Below are positions 1-8,464 of a DNA stretch of 64,000 nt, piece after piece. Made by a program: the position numbers and the translations under genes. This stretch comes from Mesorhizobium loti (GTDB taxonomy: Bacteria; Pseudomonadota; Alphaproteobacteria; Rhizobiales; Rhizobiaceae): contig NZ_QGGH01000001.1 of NCBI RefSeq assembly GCF_003148495.1, positions 1,136,347 to 1,200,346 of the forward strand, given 5' to 3'. Each line of letters begins with the position of its first letter. Position 1 is the first letter of the stretch. The notes under the pieces were generated by a model. It was not told the origin of the DNA and searched no databases. It worked only from the letters and a program-made list of their open reading frames with translations.

Positions 1-704
1 ATGTCGCGTGCCCATGTGATTTCATTTTCGCGCGGGCGAAAGCCATTGCGAATCGGCTCGATCTGCCTCGGGTGAACAGCCATCTTGCCGCCGAAACCCA
101 TCTTCATGGCATGGCGTGCGTCATCTTCGGTGATTTCGGGACTGCTCAGGTCGGTCGTCACGCCGTCGATCGGCGCGGCCCGGCCAGCCGCGCGCGAACG
201 CCAGACGATTTCGTTGCGCGCCGCAAGCAGGATCAGCCGATCATGCGCGCAACCGAGATCGAGCGAGAAGTCGACCGAGCCGAAGGCAACGGCAACGACG
301 CCGGGCGTGGCCAATATGTCCGGCAGGTTGGCGAGGCCTACGGCGCTCTCGACCAGCGCGATGACGGAAACGCTGCGTGCCATGTGCCTGGTCATATCAG
401 CAATGTCTTCCGGGCGTTCGGCCTTGGGCAGCATGACGGAGGCGCCGTCGAGGCGCCGCACGGCATCGATGTCCGCTTCGTGCCAAGGTGTGCCAACGGC
501 GTTGATGCGGACCACGACCGCGGATTTCAGCGCGGCTGCATGAGCGACAATTGCTTCGCGAGCGCGGTCCTTGTCGCCAGGGGCGACGGCATCCTCGAGG
601 TCGAGAATGACCGCGTCCGCGCCGCTGCTGTCGGCCTTGGCAAACCGCTCCGGCCGCGAGCCGGGTACGAAAAGCGGCACGACAGGCGTGACGAAGCTCA
701 CCAT
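1..704 (-). CDS. HpcH/HpaI aldolase / citrate lyase-family CoA-ester lyase (partial)
   Basis: The 3' end lies beyond the left edge, so 234 codons are visible. The protein begins MVSFVTPVVPLFVPGSRPER and contains DAVILDLEDAV, RINAVGTPW and LVESAVGLANL, which are the substrate and Mg-binding blocks of the CitE/HpcH lyase family. These enzymes cleave malyl-CoA, citramalyl-CoA or HMG-CoA-like thioesters. The ATG overlaps the end of the hydratase gene before it by 7 bases, so the two are probably translationally coupled. The neighbouring CoA-transferase and hydratase make citramalyl-CoA lyase the best guess; the exact substrate is inferred. Confidence 0.85.
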   Translation of the reverse strand, partial: MVSFVTPVVPLFVPGSRPERFAKADSSGADAVILDLEDAVAPGDKDRAREAIVAHAAALKSAVVVRINAVGTPWHEADIDAVRRLDGASVMLPKAERPEDIADMTRHMARSVSVIALVESAVGLANLPDILATPGVVAVAFGSVDFSLDLGCAHDRLILLAARNEIVWRSRAAGRAAPIDGVTTDLSSPEITEDDARHAMKMGFGGKMAVHPRQIEPIRNGFRPRENEITWARD

Positions 705-1540
705 TGCGCCGTGGCCTTGACCGTCACATGGCCGTCGGCCGACCGTACCTCGAGAGCCATGCCGTCTTGGCCTGGGGATGTTGCACTCAGAAGCAGGCGC
801 TGTGGGCCGCTCGCCGGACGCACGCCGCGGAACGAGAAGCGGCGCGGCGCGGCGCCTACAATAGCGGTGGCGAAGTTCACGAGCAGTGTCGCCTGCAGCG
901 GACCATGGATGACGAGCCCGGGATAATGCTCGACCGTCGTGGCGTAGGGCGCGTCATAGTGGATGCGGTGCCCGTTGAAGGTCAGCGCCGAATACCGAAA
1001 AAGCAGCACCGGATCGACGTCGACCGAAAGCTCGTGCGGTGCGGTCGGGTTTGGATTTGCTGGCGGGGCAGAGGGCGCAGCATTGGCTTCGGCACCGCGA
1101 TAGACGATGGTCTGGTCCTCCTCGATCACCGGGCCGGCGTCGTTGGCAATGTCGTGCCGGACCGTGACGAAGGTGAGCGGGCCGGTGCGGCCCTGCTTCT
1201 CCTCGATAGCGGTCAATGTCGAGCGGCGGCGGATGCGATCGCCAGAGCGGATCGGAGCCATGAAACGCACATCGCTGGCAGCCCACATGCGGCGTGGAAG
1301 CAGCACCGGCGGCAGGAAGCTGCCTTTGGCCGGGTGCCCGTCAGGTCCGAGTTCGCGCCTATCGGCAATATCGGGCGTCAGGCACCAGTGCAGTCCCGGC
1401 GTGGCCGCGCCCTCCGCAGTTTGCGCTGCGTAGTCGCCAAGCGTGGCGCCAAAGCTGGCCAGCAGGCGCGGGGTCACAACATCCTCGACCTCGTATGTGC
1501 GTCCAACCCATTCCTGCAGCGTGCTTGTGTCCAGGCTCAT
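698..1540 (-). CDS. MaoC/HTD2-type acyl-CoA hydratase (itaconyl- or mesaconyl-CoA hydratase-like)
   Basis: The 280-residue protein has two hot-dog halves. The C-terminal half carries FNGHRIHYDAPYA followed by HYPGLVIHGPL, the Asp/His hydratase region of the MaoC and HTD2 families. Hydratases of this type with FAS1-like N-terminal halves act on C5 dicarboxylyl-CoA esters in the itaconate and 3-hydroxypropionate pathways. The ATG at 1540 is chosen because it lies just after the CoA-transferase stop; a longer reading from 1594 would overlap that gene by 44 bases. It sits between a family III CoA-transferase and a CitE-type lyase, which supports hydration of an unsaturated C5-CoA. Confidence 0.82.
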   Translation of the reverse strand: MSLDTSTLQEWVGRTYEVEDVVTPRLLASFGATLGDYAAQTAEGAATPGLHWCLTPDIADRRELGPDGHPAKGSFLPPVLLPRRMWAASDVRFMAPIRSGDRIRRRSTLTAIEEKQGRTGPLTFVTVRHDIANDAGPVIEEDQTIVYRGAEANAAPSAPPANPNPTAPHELSVDVDPVLLFRYSALTFNGHRIHYDAPYATTVEHYPGLVIHGPLQATLLVNFATAIVGAAPRRFSFRGVRPASGPQRLLLSATSPGQDGMALEVRSADGHVTVKATAQW

Positions 1541-1550
1541 GAGGTCCTCG

Positions 1551-2681
1551 TCAGGCGGCGAATTCGGACCGGATCCGGTCTGTGTCGGCGCCAAGGGCGG
1601 GAACGCTGGGGACCGTTGCGAATCCCTCCGCCCGCCCTGGCGGCACCGGCACGGCGATGCGCCTGCCGTCCGGCAGCGCCACCTCTGTCCTGCGCAACGC
1701 CTTGTGGTGAGGCAGGTCGCGCATTGCGCTCACCCGACCCCAGGCGATCTGTGCCTCGTTGAGACGGTCTATGGCCTCTTCGCAGTCGATTGCCGCGAAG
1801 ATCGGTTCGATCTCGGCGTCGAGCGCCGTGCGGTTGGCTACCCGCCAGGCATTGGTGGCGAAGCGTTCGTCGGCGAACAGGTCCTGTCTTTGCAGCACGA
1901 CGCTGCAGAAGCGCTTCCATTCATTGTTCTGCTGGATGGACACGACCACGCTGCCGTCCCGACAGGCATAGGGTCGATAGGGGTAGATCGAAGCGTGCGC
2001 CAGGCCATATCTCTGCGTCTCGCGGCCCGCATATTCGTAGTGCAGCAGCGGCACGGCCATCCAGTCGGCCATGGCGTCGAACATGGCAATTTCGACAATG
2101 CGACCGCGCCCGGTCTTTTCGCGCGCCAGCAAGGCTTCGAGGATCGCCGCATGGGCGTTCATGCCGGTGGCGATGTCGGCGGCGGAAACCCCGACCTTGC
2201 TCGGCGTGTCCGGTGTGCCGGTCACCGCGCAGATGCCGCTTTCGGCCTGCACCAGCATGTCGTAGGCGCGCATGGCCGCGTAGGGCGTGTCCTGCCCGTA
2301 GCCGACGATGTTGATGGCAATCAGCCGAGGGAATTTTTCCGCAATCACATCGGCGGAGAGGCCGAGCCTGTCGATGGCGCCCGGCGCGAGATTCTGCACC
2401 AGGACATCCGCGCGCGCCACCATCCGGTGCAGCAGAGCCAGGTCGTGCTCGGTCTTCAGGTCGAGAACCGCGCTTTCCTTGCCGCGGTTGAGCCAGACGA
2501 AGTAAGCCGACATGCCTTCAACAGCGGAATCGTAGTGACGCGCGGTTTCGCCTTCCGGGCGCTCGATCTTCACGACGCGTGCGCCGGCATCGGCGAGGCG
2601 GACCGTGCACAGCGGAGCGGCGACGGCCTGCTCGATGGAAACGACAAACAGGCCCTCCAGCGGGCGGGCGTCGTCAGACAT
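1551..2681 (-). CDS. CaiB/BaiF family III CoA-transferase
   Basis: The 376-residue protein shows the family III signature: an N-terminal ADAGARVVKIERPEGE block, WLNRGKESAVLDLK, and YDMLVQAESG, whose Asp is the expected covalent catalytic residue. It would move CoA from a donor thioester such as succinyl-CoA to a free carboxylic acid. The start at MSDDARPLEG (2681) overlaps the quinone reductase end by 8 bases. With the MaoC hydratase and CitE lyase downstream it recreates the transferase-hydratase-lyase order of itaconate or mesaconate breakdown. The acid used cannot be read from sequence. Confidence 0.87.
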   Translation of the reverse strand: MSDDARPLEGLFVVSIEQAVAAPLCTVRLADAGARVVKIERPEGETARHYDSAVEGMSAYFVWLNRGKESAVLDLKTEHDLALLHRMVARADVLVQNLAPGAIDRLGLSADVIAEKFPRLIAINIVGYGQDTPYAAMRAYDMLVQAESGICAVTGTPDTPSKVGVSAADIATGMNAHAAILEALLAREKTGRGRIVEIAMFDAMADWMAVPLLHYEYAGRETQRYGLAHASIYPYRPYACRDGSVVVSIQQNNEWKRFCSVVLQRQDLFADERFATNAWRVANRTALDAEIEPIFAAIDCEEAIDRLNEAQIAWGRVSAMRDLPHHKALRRTEVALPDGRRIAVPVPPGRAEGFATVPSVPALGADTDRIRSEFAA

Positions 2682-3414
2682 TGCGCTGCACCCCGGAGCG
2701 GGCGAGCACACCAGGCTTCAGCCGCTCGTTCTTGCCGTAATCCTCGGCGGCGTGGAAGAACAGATGCGGCGTGCCGTCAATGTCCTCGAGCCGCTTGCGG
2801 TAGGCTTCCAGATAGGCCTGGCGGCCATCGTCGCCGACACGGCCCGGCATATAGGCGACGAAGGGCGGCAGCACGTCGAAACCGGAATAGCGCAGCAGAC
2901 CATTGTGGATCGGCCACAGCACCGTGAGGATGTCGCCATCGATGCCGTCGGGCGCGTAGGTGTCGGCCGATGTGCCCGTGGTGGCGGCCACCATGGCGAA
3001 CTTTCCCCTGAACATACCGGTGTCGTATTTGCGGCCCGGCAGATAGGCGAAACCGCGCGCGAAGACACGATCGGCCCAGCCCTTGAGCATTGCGGGCATT
3101 CCGAACCACCAGACCGGGAACTGGAACAGCACGAAGTCCGCCCGCTTCAGTTTCTCGATCTCGGCGCTGATGTCGGCCGACAGTGCGTCGGCCTCGTAGG
3201 CTACGGTCTGCTCGCGCGGCAGGCTGAAGAAGTCCGCATCGTTGCGCTCGCCTGATATGTCGCCCGGCCCTGCGACAGGATTGAAGCCCTTCGCATAGAG
3301 GTCGCTGACGACCACATCGTGGCCTGCGCGGGTCAAGGTTTCCACAGCCAGATCCTTCATGGCGCCGTTGAAGGATTTTGCTTCCGGGTGTGCATAGACA
3401 ATGAGGACGTTCAC
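2674..3414 (-). CDS. Flavodoxin-fold NAD(P)H dehydrogenase (quinone)
   Basis: The 246-residue protein starts MNVLIVYAHPEAKSFNGAMK, the FMN/FAD-phosphate loop of the Flavodoxin_2 family (MdaB, NQO1, KefF-like). It continues with FQFPVWWFGMPAMLKGWADR, a hallmark of the same family. It probably performs two-electron reduction of quinones or related electrophiles in the cytoplasm. It lies 9 bases after the acyl-CoA dehydrogenase and overlaps the CoA-transferase, so it is co-transcribed with the C5-CoA genes. Its role there is unclear; it is not part of the known itaconate route. Confidence 0.85.
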   Translation of the reverse strand: MNVLIVYAHPEAKSFNGAMKDLAVETLTRAGHDVVVSDLYAKGFNPVAGPGDISGERNDADFFSLPREQTVAYEADALSADISAEIEKLKRADFVLFQFPVWWFGMPAMLKGWADRVFARGFAYLPGRKYDTGMFRGKFAMVAATTGTSADTYAPDGIDGDILTVLWPIHNGLLRYSGFDVLPPFVAYMPGRVGDDGRQAYLEAYRKRLEDIDGTPHLFFHAAEDYGKNERLKPGVLARSGVQRNV

Positions 3415-3423
3415 GGACGACTC

Positions 3424-4572
3424 CTAGTAGGAACGCGGTAGTCCAAGCACGTGCTCGGAAAGGTATGACAGGATGAGGTTGGTCGAGATCGGCGCGACCT
3501 GATAGAGACGCGTCTCGCGGAACTTGCGCTCCACATCGTACTCTTCCGCGAAACCGAACCCGCCATGCGTCTGGATGCAGACATTGGCGGCCTCGTTCGA
3601 AGCGTCGGCTGCCAGCATCTTGGCCATGTTGGCTTCAGCGCCGGGGTTCTTGCTGGCCTCGTAGAGGTTCAGCGCCTCGCGCACCATCAATTCGGCCGCG
3701 CGCATGTTGGCGTAGGCTCTTGCGATCGGAAACTGGATGCCCTGGTTCTGGCCGATCGCCCGGCCAAACACATGCCTTTCCTTGGCGTAGGTGCCTGCCT
3801 TTTCGATGAACCATTTCGCATCGCCGACGCATTCGGCTGCAATCAGGATGCGCTCGGCATTCATGCCCGAGAGGATGTAGCGGAATCCCTTTCCCTCTTC
3901 GCCGATCAGGTTTTCGGCCGGCACGCGCAGATCGTCGAAGAAGACTTCGGTGGTGGCATGGTTCATCATGGTGCGGATCGGCCGGATGGTGAGGCCGTTG
4001 CCAACGGCTTCGCGCATGTCGACGATGAGGACGGAGAGGCCGTCGGTCTTCTTCATGCCGTCCTTGAGCGGTGTAGTCCGCGCCAGCAGCAGCATCAGAT
4101 CCGAATGCTCGGCGCGGCTGGTCCAGATCTTCTGGCCCTTGACCACGAAATGATCGCCATCAAGGCGAGCCGTGGTCTTGAGCGCGCCGGTATCCGTGCC
4201 GCTGGTCGGTTCCGTGACGCCGAAGGCCTGCAGGCGCAATTCTCCCGCGGCGATCTTCGGCAGGTATCGCTGCTTCTGGGCTTCCGAGCCGTGGCGGACA
4301 AGCGTGCCCATCGTGTACATCTGGGCATGGCAGGCGCCGCCATTGCAGCCGGCGCGCTGGATTTCCTCCAGCACGGCAGCGGCGGCCGAAAGCGGCAGGC
4401 CCGCGCCACCATACGCCTCGGGGATCAGGATCGAGAGCCAGCCGGCCTCGGTCAACGCTGCGACGAATTCACCGGGGTAGGTCATGTCCCTGTCGAGGGC
4501 GCGCCAGTATTCTCCGGGAAAGCGCGCGCACAGCCTGGCGACGGCATCGCGAATGTCCTGATAGGATTCCAT
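3424..4572 (-). CDS. Acyl-CoA dehydrogenase
   Basis: The 382-residue protein shows the acyl-CoA dehydrogenase fold. FGVTEPTSGTDTGALKT is the FAD/substrate loop, GQKIWTSRAEHSDLMLLLAR lies in the beta domain, and IQTHGGFGFAEEYDVERKFR lies in the C-terminal helical domain. The usual C-terminal base motif (YEG) is replaced here by YQVAPIS, whereas a Glu is present in NAERILIAA, where isovaleryl-CoA dehydrogenase keeps its base. The ATG at 4572 (MESYQDIRD) fits the family N-terminus better than an upstream TTG at 4623. It is the first enzyme gene after the LysR gene and probably oxidises a short branched or dicarboxylic acyl-CoA. Confidence 0.88.
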   Translation of the reverse strand: MESYQDIRDAVARLCARFPGEYWRALDRDMTYPGEFVAALTEAGWLSILIPEAYGGAGLPLSAAAAVLEEIQRAGCNGGACHAQMYTMGTLVRHGSEAQKQRYLPKIAAGELRLQAFGVTEPTSGTDTGALKTTARLDGDHFVVKGQKIWTSRAEHSDLMLLLARTTPLKDGMKKTDGLSVLIVDMREAVGNGLTIRPIRTMMNHATTEVFFDDLRVPAENLIGEEGKGFRYILSGMNAERILIAAECVGDAKWFIEKAGTYAKERHVFGRAIGQNQGIQFPIARAYANMRAAELMVREALNLYEASKNPGAEANMAKMLAADASNEAANVCIQTHGGFGFAEEYDVERKFRETRLYQVAPISTNLILSYLSEHVLGLPRSY

Positions 4573-4677
4573 GAGGTTTGTCCGGCTTTTCGTCTTGCTG
4601 CGGGCCTCACTATCGCGCCTCAATGCCCTGTCAGCAATGCAAGGCGGACGTGAGCAGATATAACGGAATTCGAATGC

Positions 4678-5613
4678 TTAGGGCGGGGGGCCGAGAAGCT
4701 GGCCAACCCAGACGGCCCGCCCGACAAGATCCTTGACGACGTCCTCTATCGCTTGTCCTGCAAACCGCGCCAGCCGCGAGGCAGGCCGGTCTGCCGGGTA
4801 GGCAAGGATCAGGCGGCGCACGGGCACCGGGTCGATCAACGGCGCGGCGGTGAGCAGCCCGGCGGTCACGTCGGCATGGATGGGAGCGAGCGGCAGGATC
4901 GTCCAGCCATGGCCGTTGCGCACCAGGTCCTTCAGCGCCGAATACGAATCCGCTTCGATGCCGACATCGAGCGTGATGCCGGCATCCGTGGCGCAGCGTT
5001 CGACAATGATGCGCAGCCCGTGCTTGATGCTGGGCAGCAGCAGGCGCTTGCCGGCGAGCGAGGCGAACGATACGGCGCGCACGGTCGAAAATCCCGCGTC
5101 GGGCGGTCCGATCAGGAAGAGGTTTTCCAGGAGCAGCGGACGCGAGCGCAGTGAACGTGCCATGCGTGGGTCGTAGAGCACCGCAACGTCGACCTCGCCG
5201 CGATGCATCCAGTCCAGCAGATAGCCTGTGTAGGCGCTGACAAGTCTGAGTTTCGCCTTGGGATGGGCCTTGCCGAAGGCGGCAGCCAGCGGCAGCGAAA
5301 TAATGTCGGCAACAGTGGGTGGCAGGCCGATGGCCACTTCGCCGGTCAGCGGCGCATCGGCGGGCGTGGCCGTGGCGCGGATCTCGTCGATCTCGGCCAT
5401 CACGCGCATGGCGTGCGTCAGCACCTCCTTGCCCTGCTCGGACAGCACCATGCCGCGTCCGTGGCGCAGGAAAAGGGCAAAGCCCAATTCCTCCTCCAGC
5501 ATGCGCACCTGCCGGCTGAGCGCCGGCTGCGCGATGTGCAGCCGGTCGGCAGCCTTGCTGAGGCTGCCGAGTTCAGCGACGTGGATCAGGGTGCGTAGCT
5601 GCGACAATTCCAT
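4678..5613 (-). CDS. LysR-family transcriptional regulator
   Basis: The 311-residue protein has an N-terminal winged helix (residues 1-60: MELSQLRTLIHVAELGSLSK, then AADRLHIAQPALSRQVRMLE) and a LysR substrate-binding domain from about residue 90. It is transcribed in the same direction as the acyl-CoA dehydrogenase operon and divergently from the ThDP decarboxylase genes at 5715. It could therefore control either or both. The likely inducer is a C5 acid or its CoA ester, by analogy with LysR genes next to itaconate operons; this is inference. Confidence 0.9.
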   Translation of the reverse strand: MELSQLRTLIHVAELGSLSKAADRLHIAQPALSRQVRMLEEELGFALFLRHGRGMVLSEQGKEVLTHAMRVMAEIDEIRATATPADAPLTGEVAIGLPPTVADIISLPLAAAFGKAHPKAKLRLVSAYTGYLLDWMHRGEVDVAVLYDPRMARSLRSRPLLLENLFLIGPPDAGFSTVRAVSFASLAGKRLLLPSIKHGLRIIVERCATDAGITLDVGIEADSYSALKDLVRNGHGWTILPLAPIHADVTAGLLTAAPLIDPVPVRRLILAYPADRPASRLARFAGQAIEDVVKDLVGRAVWVGQLLGPPP

Positions 5614-5714
5614 GAGCTATCGAATATCATTATATCTGGTCACAAGAAAGAGACGAAGATTAGATCGGACGGCCGAGGTAACCTGGTTCCAATCCAAATT
5701 CCCGGAGGTCCAAG
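5614..5714. promoter_or_regulatory. Divergent promoter region with possible LysR site
   Basis: This 101-base gap separates the divergently transcribed lysR and comD-like genes. It contains an AT-rich partial palindrome, ATAT-N4-ATAT at 5624-5635, close to the lysR start. That is the kind of T-N11-A-centred dyad LysR proteins bind. No promoter boxes could be assigned with confidence. Confidence 0.3.
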
Positions 5715-6287
5715 GTGACGGCGAGCGTAGAAGCAAAACATCCGCAAGCAGCAGCGCTTGCAGCCGCTCCGGCGGCGTCTGAAAGGCAGTGGCCAGATCA
5801 GGTCTATGACGTGCTCAAGGCTGCCGGCATCAGTCATATGTCCTATGTGCCGGACGCCGGCCATACCACATTGATCCGCCTTTTCAGTGAGGATCCCGAG
5901 GTCGTCACCAATGTGCTGACGACGGAGGAGGAGGGTATCGCCATTGCCGCAGGCTCCTGGCTCGGCGGCAAGCGGAGCGTCGTGCTCATGCAATCCTCAG
6001 GCGTCGGCAATTGCATCAACATGCTGTCGCTTCCCGTGCAGGCGCGCTTTCCCTTGCTCGTCCTAGTGACGATGCGGGGCGAATGGGCCGAGTTCAATCC
6101 GTGGCAGGTGCCGATGGGGCAGGCGACGGAGGCCTCGCTGAAGGCTATCGGCCTCAGGGTGCTGCGCGCCGAGACCGGTCCCGACCTCGTGGAGACGGTG
6201 GCGCAAGCGGCCCTGATGGCTTTCGACGCGGACCAGCAGATTGCCGTGCTGATCGGGCAGCGGCTGCTCGGCAAGAAGAAGTGGTGA
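5715..6287 (+). CDS. ThDP-dependent decarboxylase, PYR-domain subunit (sulfopyruvate/phosphonopyruvate decarboxylase alpha-like)
   Basis: This 190-residue protein is the N-terminal (PYR) half of a split ThDP enzyme. The activating glutamate lies in TTEEEGIAIAAG (about residue 72), and SSGVGNCINML matches ComD and the first half of phosphonopyruvate decarboxylase. The next gene, 5 bases on, supplies the diphosphate-binding half. Such pairs decarboxylate a 3-substituted pyruvate to an aldehyde. A CGGAGG ribosome site lies before the ATG. No sulfonate or phosphonate genes are visible nearby, so the substrate is open. Confidence 0.8.
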   Translation: MTASVEAKHPQAAALAAAPAASERQWPDQVYDVLKAAGISHMSYVPDAGHTTLIRLFSEDPEVVTNVLTTEEEGIAIAAGSWLGGKRSVVLMQSSGVGNCINMLSLPVQARFPLLVLVTMRGEWAEFNPWQVPMGQATEASLKAIGLRVLRAETGPDLVETVAQAALMAFDADQQIAVLIGQRLLGKKKW

Positions 6288-6292
6288 GCGAC

Positions 6293-6880
6293 ATGAATTT
6301 ACCGACGATGGACCGCCGGGTTACGGTGAAGAAGCTGCTCGACGCCCGCGACGGCGCATTGGTCGTGACCGGTCTCGGCTCGCCGAGCTACGACGTGCAT
6401 GCCGCCGGCGACCGCAACGACAACTACTATCTGTGGGGCGCCATGGGGGGTGCTGCGCTGATCGGCCTCGGGCTTGCCCAGGCCCAGCCCGACAAGCGGG
6501 TCATGGTTATTACCGGAGATGGCGAACAGCTGATGGCGTTCGGTTCGCTGGCGACGATCTCGGTGGCGCGGCCGAAAAATCTCGACCTAATCGTGCTCGA
6601 CAACCAGCATTTCGGCGAGACCGGCATGCAGTCCAGCCACACCGGCAAGGGCATTGGTTTCGACAAGGTCGCGGCCGCCTGCGGTTTTTCGAAAACCGCC
6701 GAGTTGCGTTCGCTGGAGGAGGTCGACACGCTGTGTGAAGAGCTTTGCCGCCCGGCCGACGGCCCACGCCTTTTCGTGCTGAAAATCACCGCCGAGAACC
6801 TGCCGCGCTCGCTGCCGCCGCGCGACGCGGTCGAGGTCAAGAACCGCTTTCGCGCCCATCTGGGCTTTGCCACCTGTTGA
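6293..6880 (+). CDS. ThDP-dependent decarboxylase, PP-domain subunit (sulfopyruvate decarboxylase beta-like)
   Basis: The 195-residue protein carries the ThDP/Mg motif starting GDGEQLMAFG at residue 75 and ending in N104 of LIVLDNQHFGETG. MGGAALIGLGLAQ precedes it as in ComE proteins. It pairs with the PYR subunit just upstream to form the active site at a subunit interface. The ATG at 6293 follows the alpha stop by 5 bases. The aldehyde dehydrogenase immediately downstream probably oxidises the aldehyde product. Confidence 0.8.
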   Translation: MNLPTMDRRVTVKKLLDARDGALVVTGLGSPSYDVHAAGDRNDNYYLWGAMGGAALIGLGLAQAQPDKRVMVITGDGEQLMAFGSLATISVARPKNLDLIVLDNQHFGETGMQSSHTGKGIGFDKVAAACGFSKTAELRSLEEVDTLCEELCRPADGPRLFVLKITAENLPRSLPPRDAVEVKNRFRAHLGFATC

Positions 6881-6888
6881 GGGCCGAT

Positions 6889-8367
6889 ATGACGCTGGTC
6901 AGTTTCCAGAACACGGTCGGCGGTCGGCTGCAACCGATTGCCGATACATTCGAGAGCCATGATCCGTTTACCGGCAAGCCCTGGGCCCTGATCCCGCGCG
7001 GCGGAGAGGCCGAGGTGGACGCTGCCGTGGCGTCCGCCAAAGCGGCTTTCCGGTCGAAGGAATGGGCCGGCATTACGCCCACCGCGCGCGGCAAGCTGCT
7101 TGTGCGACTGTCTGAGCTGATCGCCGAGAATGCGGATCGCATTGCCGCCATCGAGACGCGTGACAACGGCAAGCTGATCACCGAAATGACGGCGCAGCTG
7201 CATTATATCCCGGAATGGTTCCGCTATTTCGGCGGTCTTGCCGACAAGATCGAAGGGTCGGTGCTGCCGATCGACAAGGCAGGGATGTTTGCTTTCACCC
7301 GCCACGAGCCGCTGGGTGTCATTGCGGCAATCGTGCCGTGGAACTCGCCGCTTCTGCTTCTGACTTGGAAGCTCGCGCCGCTGCTGGCGGCCGGCAACAC
7401 TGTCGTCGTCAAGCCGTCGGAACATGCCTCCGCCTCGACGCTGGAGTTCGTGAAACTGTTTGCGCAGGCGGGCTTTCCCCCTGGCGTGGTCAACACCGTC
7501 ACCGGCATGCCGCTGGATGTCGGCGTGCCGCTCGTTGCCCACCCCGACGTCGCCAAGATCGCGTTTACCGGCGGTGAGCCCGGCGGGATCGCCGTTTACC
7601 GCGCGGCTGCCGAACAGCTCAAGACCGTCACGCTGGAGCTCGGCGGCAAATCGGCCAACATCGTCTTCGACGATGCCAATATCGAGAGCGCGGTCAACGG
7701 CGCGATATCAGGCATTTTCGCCGCCAGCGGCCAGACCTGCATTGCCGGCTCTCGCCTGCTGGTGCATCGCAAGATCCATGACCGGTTCGTGGAGAATGTC
7801 ATAACGCTGGCGGCCAGCGCTCGACTGGGCAATCCGGCGCTGGCCGAGACGCAGGTGGGACCGATCACCACGCAAGCCCAGCGCGAAAAGGTGCTGTCCT
7901 ATCTCGGCATCGCGCGCCGCGAGGGTGCACTTTGCGTGCTGGGCGGTGGCAAGCCGGCTTCCGGCGAACTGGCCGAGGGCTGGTTCGTCGAGCCCACCAT
8001 TTTCACCGGCGTGAACAACACCATGCGGATCGCGCGTGAAGAGGTGTTCGGGCCGATCCTGTCGGTCATTCCGTTCGACGACGAGGACGAGGCCTTCGCC
8101 ATTGCCAATGACAGCCCCTACGGACTGGCGGCCGGGATATGGACCAGCGACATGGGCCGGGCGCTGCGCGGCGCGGCCGCGATGGAAGCGGGGATGGTCT
8201 GGATCAATTCATATCGCACCGTCTCCTACATGGCGCCCTTCGGCGGCTACAAGAGGAGCGGTATCGGTCGCGAAAGTGGGCAGGAGGCCATCAATTCCTA
8301 TCTGCAGACCAAGACGGTGTGGATAGACACGGCCGGCAAGACCGCCAATCCCTTCGTTATCCGCTAG
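6889..8367 (+). CDS. NAD(P)-dependent aldehyde dehydrogenase
   Basis: The 492-residue protein is a full-length ALDH. PWNSPLLLLTWKLAPLLAAG is the N-terminal NAD-binding block, ELGGKSANIVF holds general base E250, and SGQTCIAGSRLL holds nucleophile C284. EEVFGPILSV and PFGGYKRSGIGRE are also present. The cofactor loop reads FTGGEPGG rather than the common FTGSTEVG. The start at 6889 has a GAGGG site. Being 8 bases behind the ThDP decarboxylase, it is likely to convert that enzyme's aldehyde to the acid. Confidence 0.92.
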   Translation: MTLVSFQNTVGGRLQPIADTFESHDPFTGKPWALIPRGGEAEVDAAVASAKAAFRSKEWAGITPTARGKLLVRLSELIAENADRIAAIETRDNGKLITEMTAQLHYIPEWFRYFGGLADKIEGSVLPIDKAGMFAFTRHEPLGVIAAIVPWNSPLLLLTWKLAPLLAAGNTVVVKPSEHASASTLEFVKLFAQAGFPPGVVNTVTGMPLDVGVPLVAHPDVAKIAFTGGEPGGIAVYRAAAEQLKTVTLELGGKSANIVFDDANIESAVNGAISGIFAASGQTCIAGSRLLVHRKIHDRFVENVITLAASARLGNPALAETQVGPITTQAQREKVLSYLGIARREGALCVLGGGKPASGELAEGWFVEPTIFTGVNNTMRIAREEVFGPILSVIPFDDEDEAFAIANDSPYGLAAGIWTSDMGRALRGAAAMEAGMVWINSYRTVSYMAPFGGYKRSGIGRESGQEAINSYLQTKTVWIDTAGKTANPFVIR

Positions 8368-8464
8368 GGTAGGCTTCGGTGGGAGAATCTTCCTTATCCG
8401 TGGCCAAGCTCGGCACATCGCTCCCTGAGACGGTGGCCGACTTACAATGATCGAGGGACTGGAC

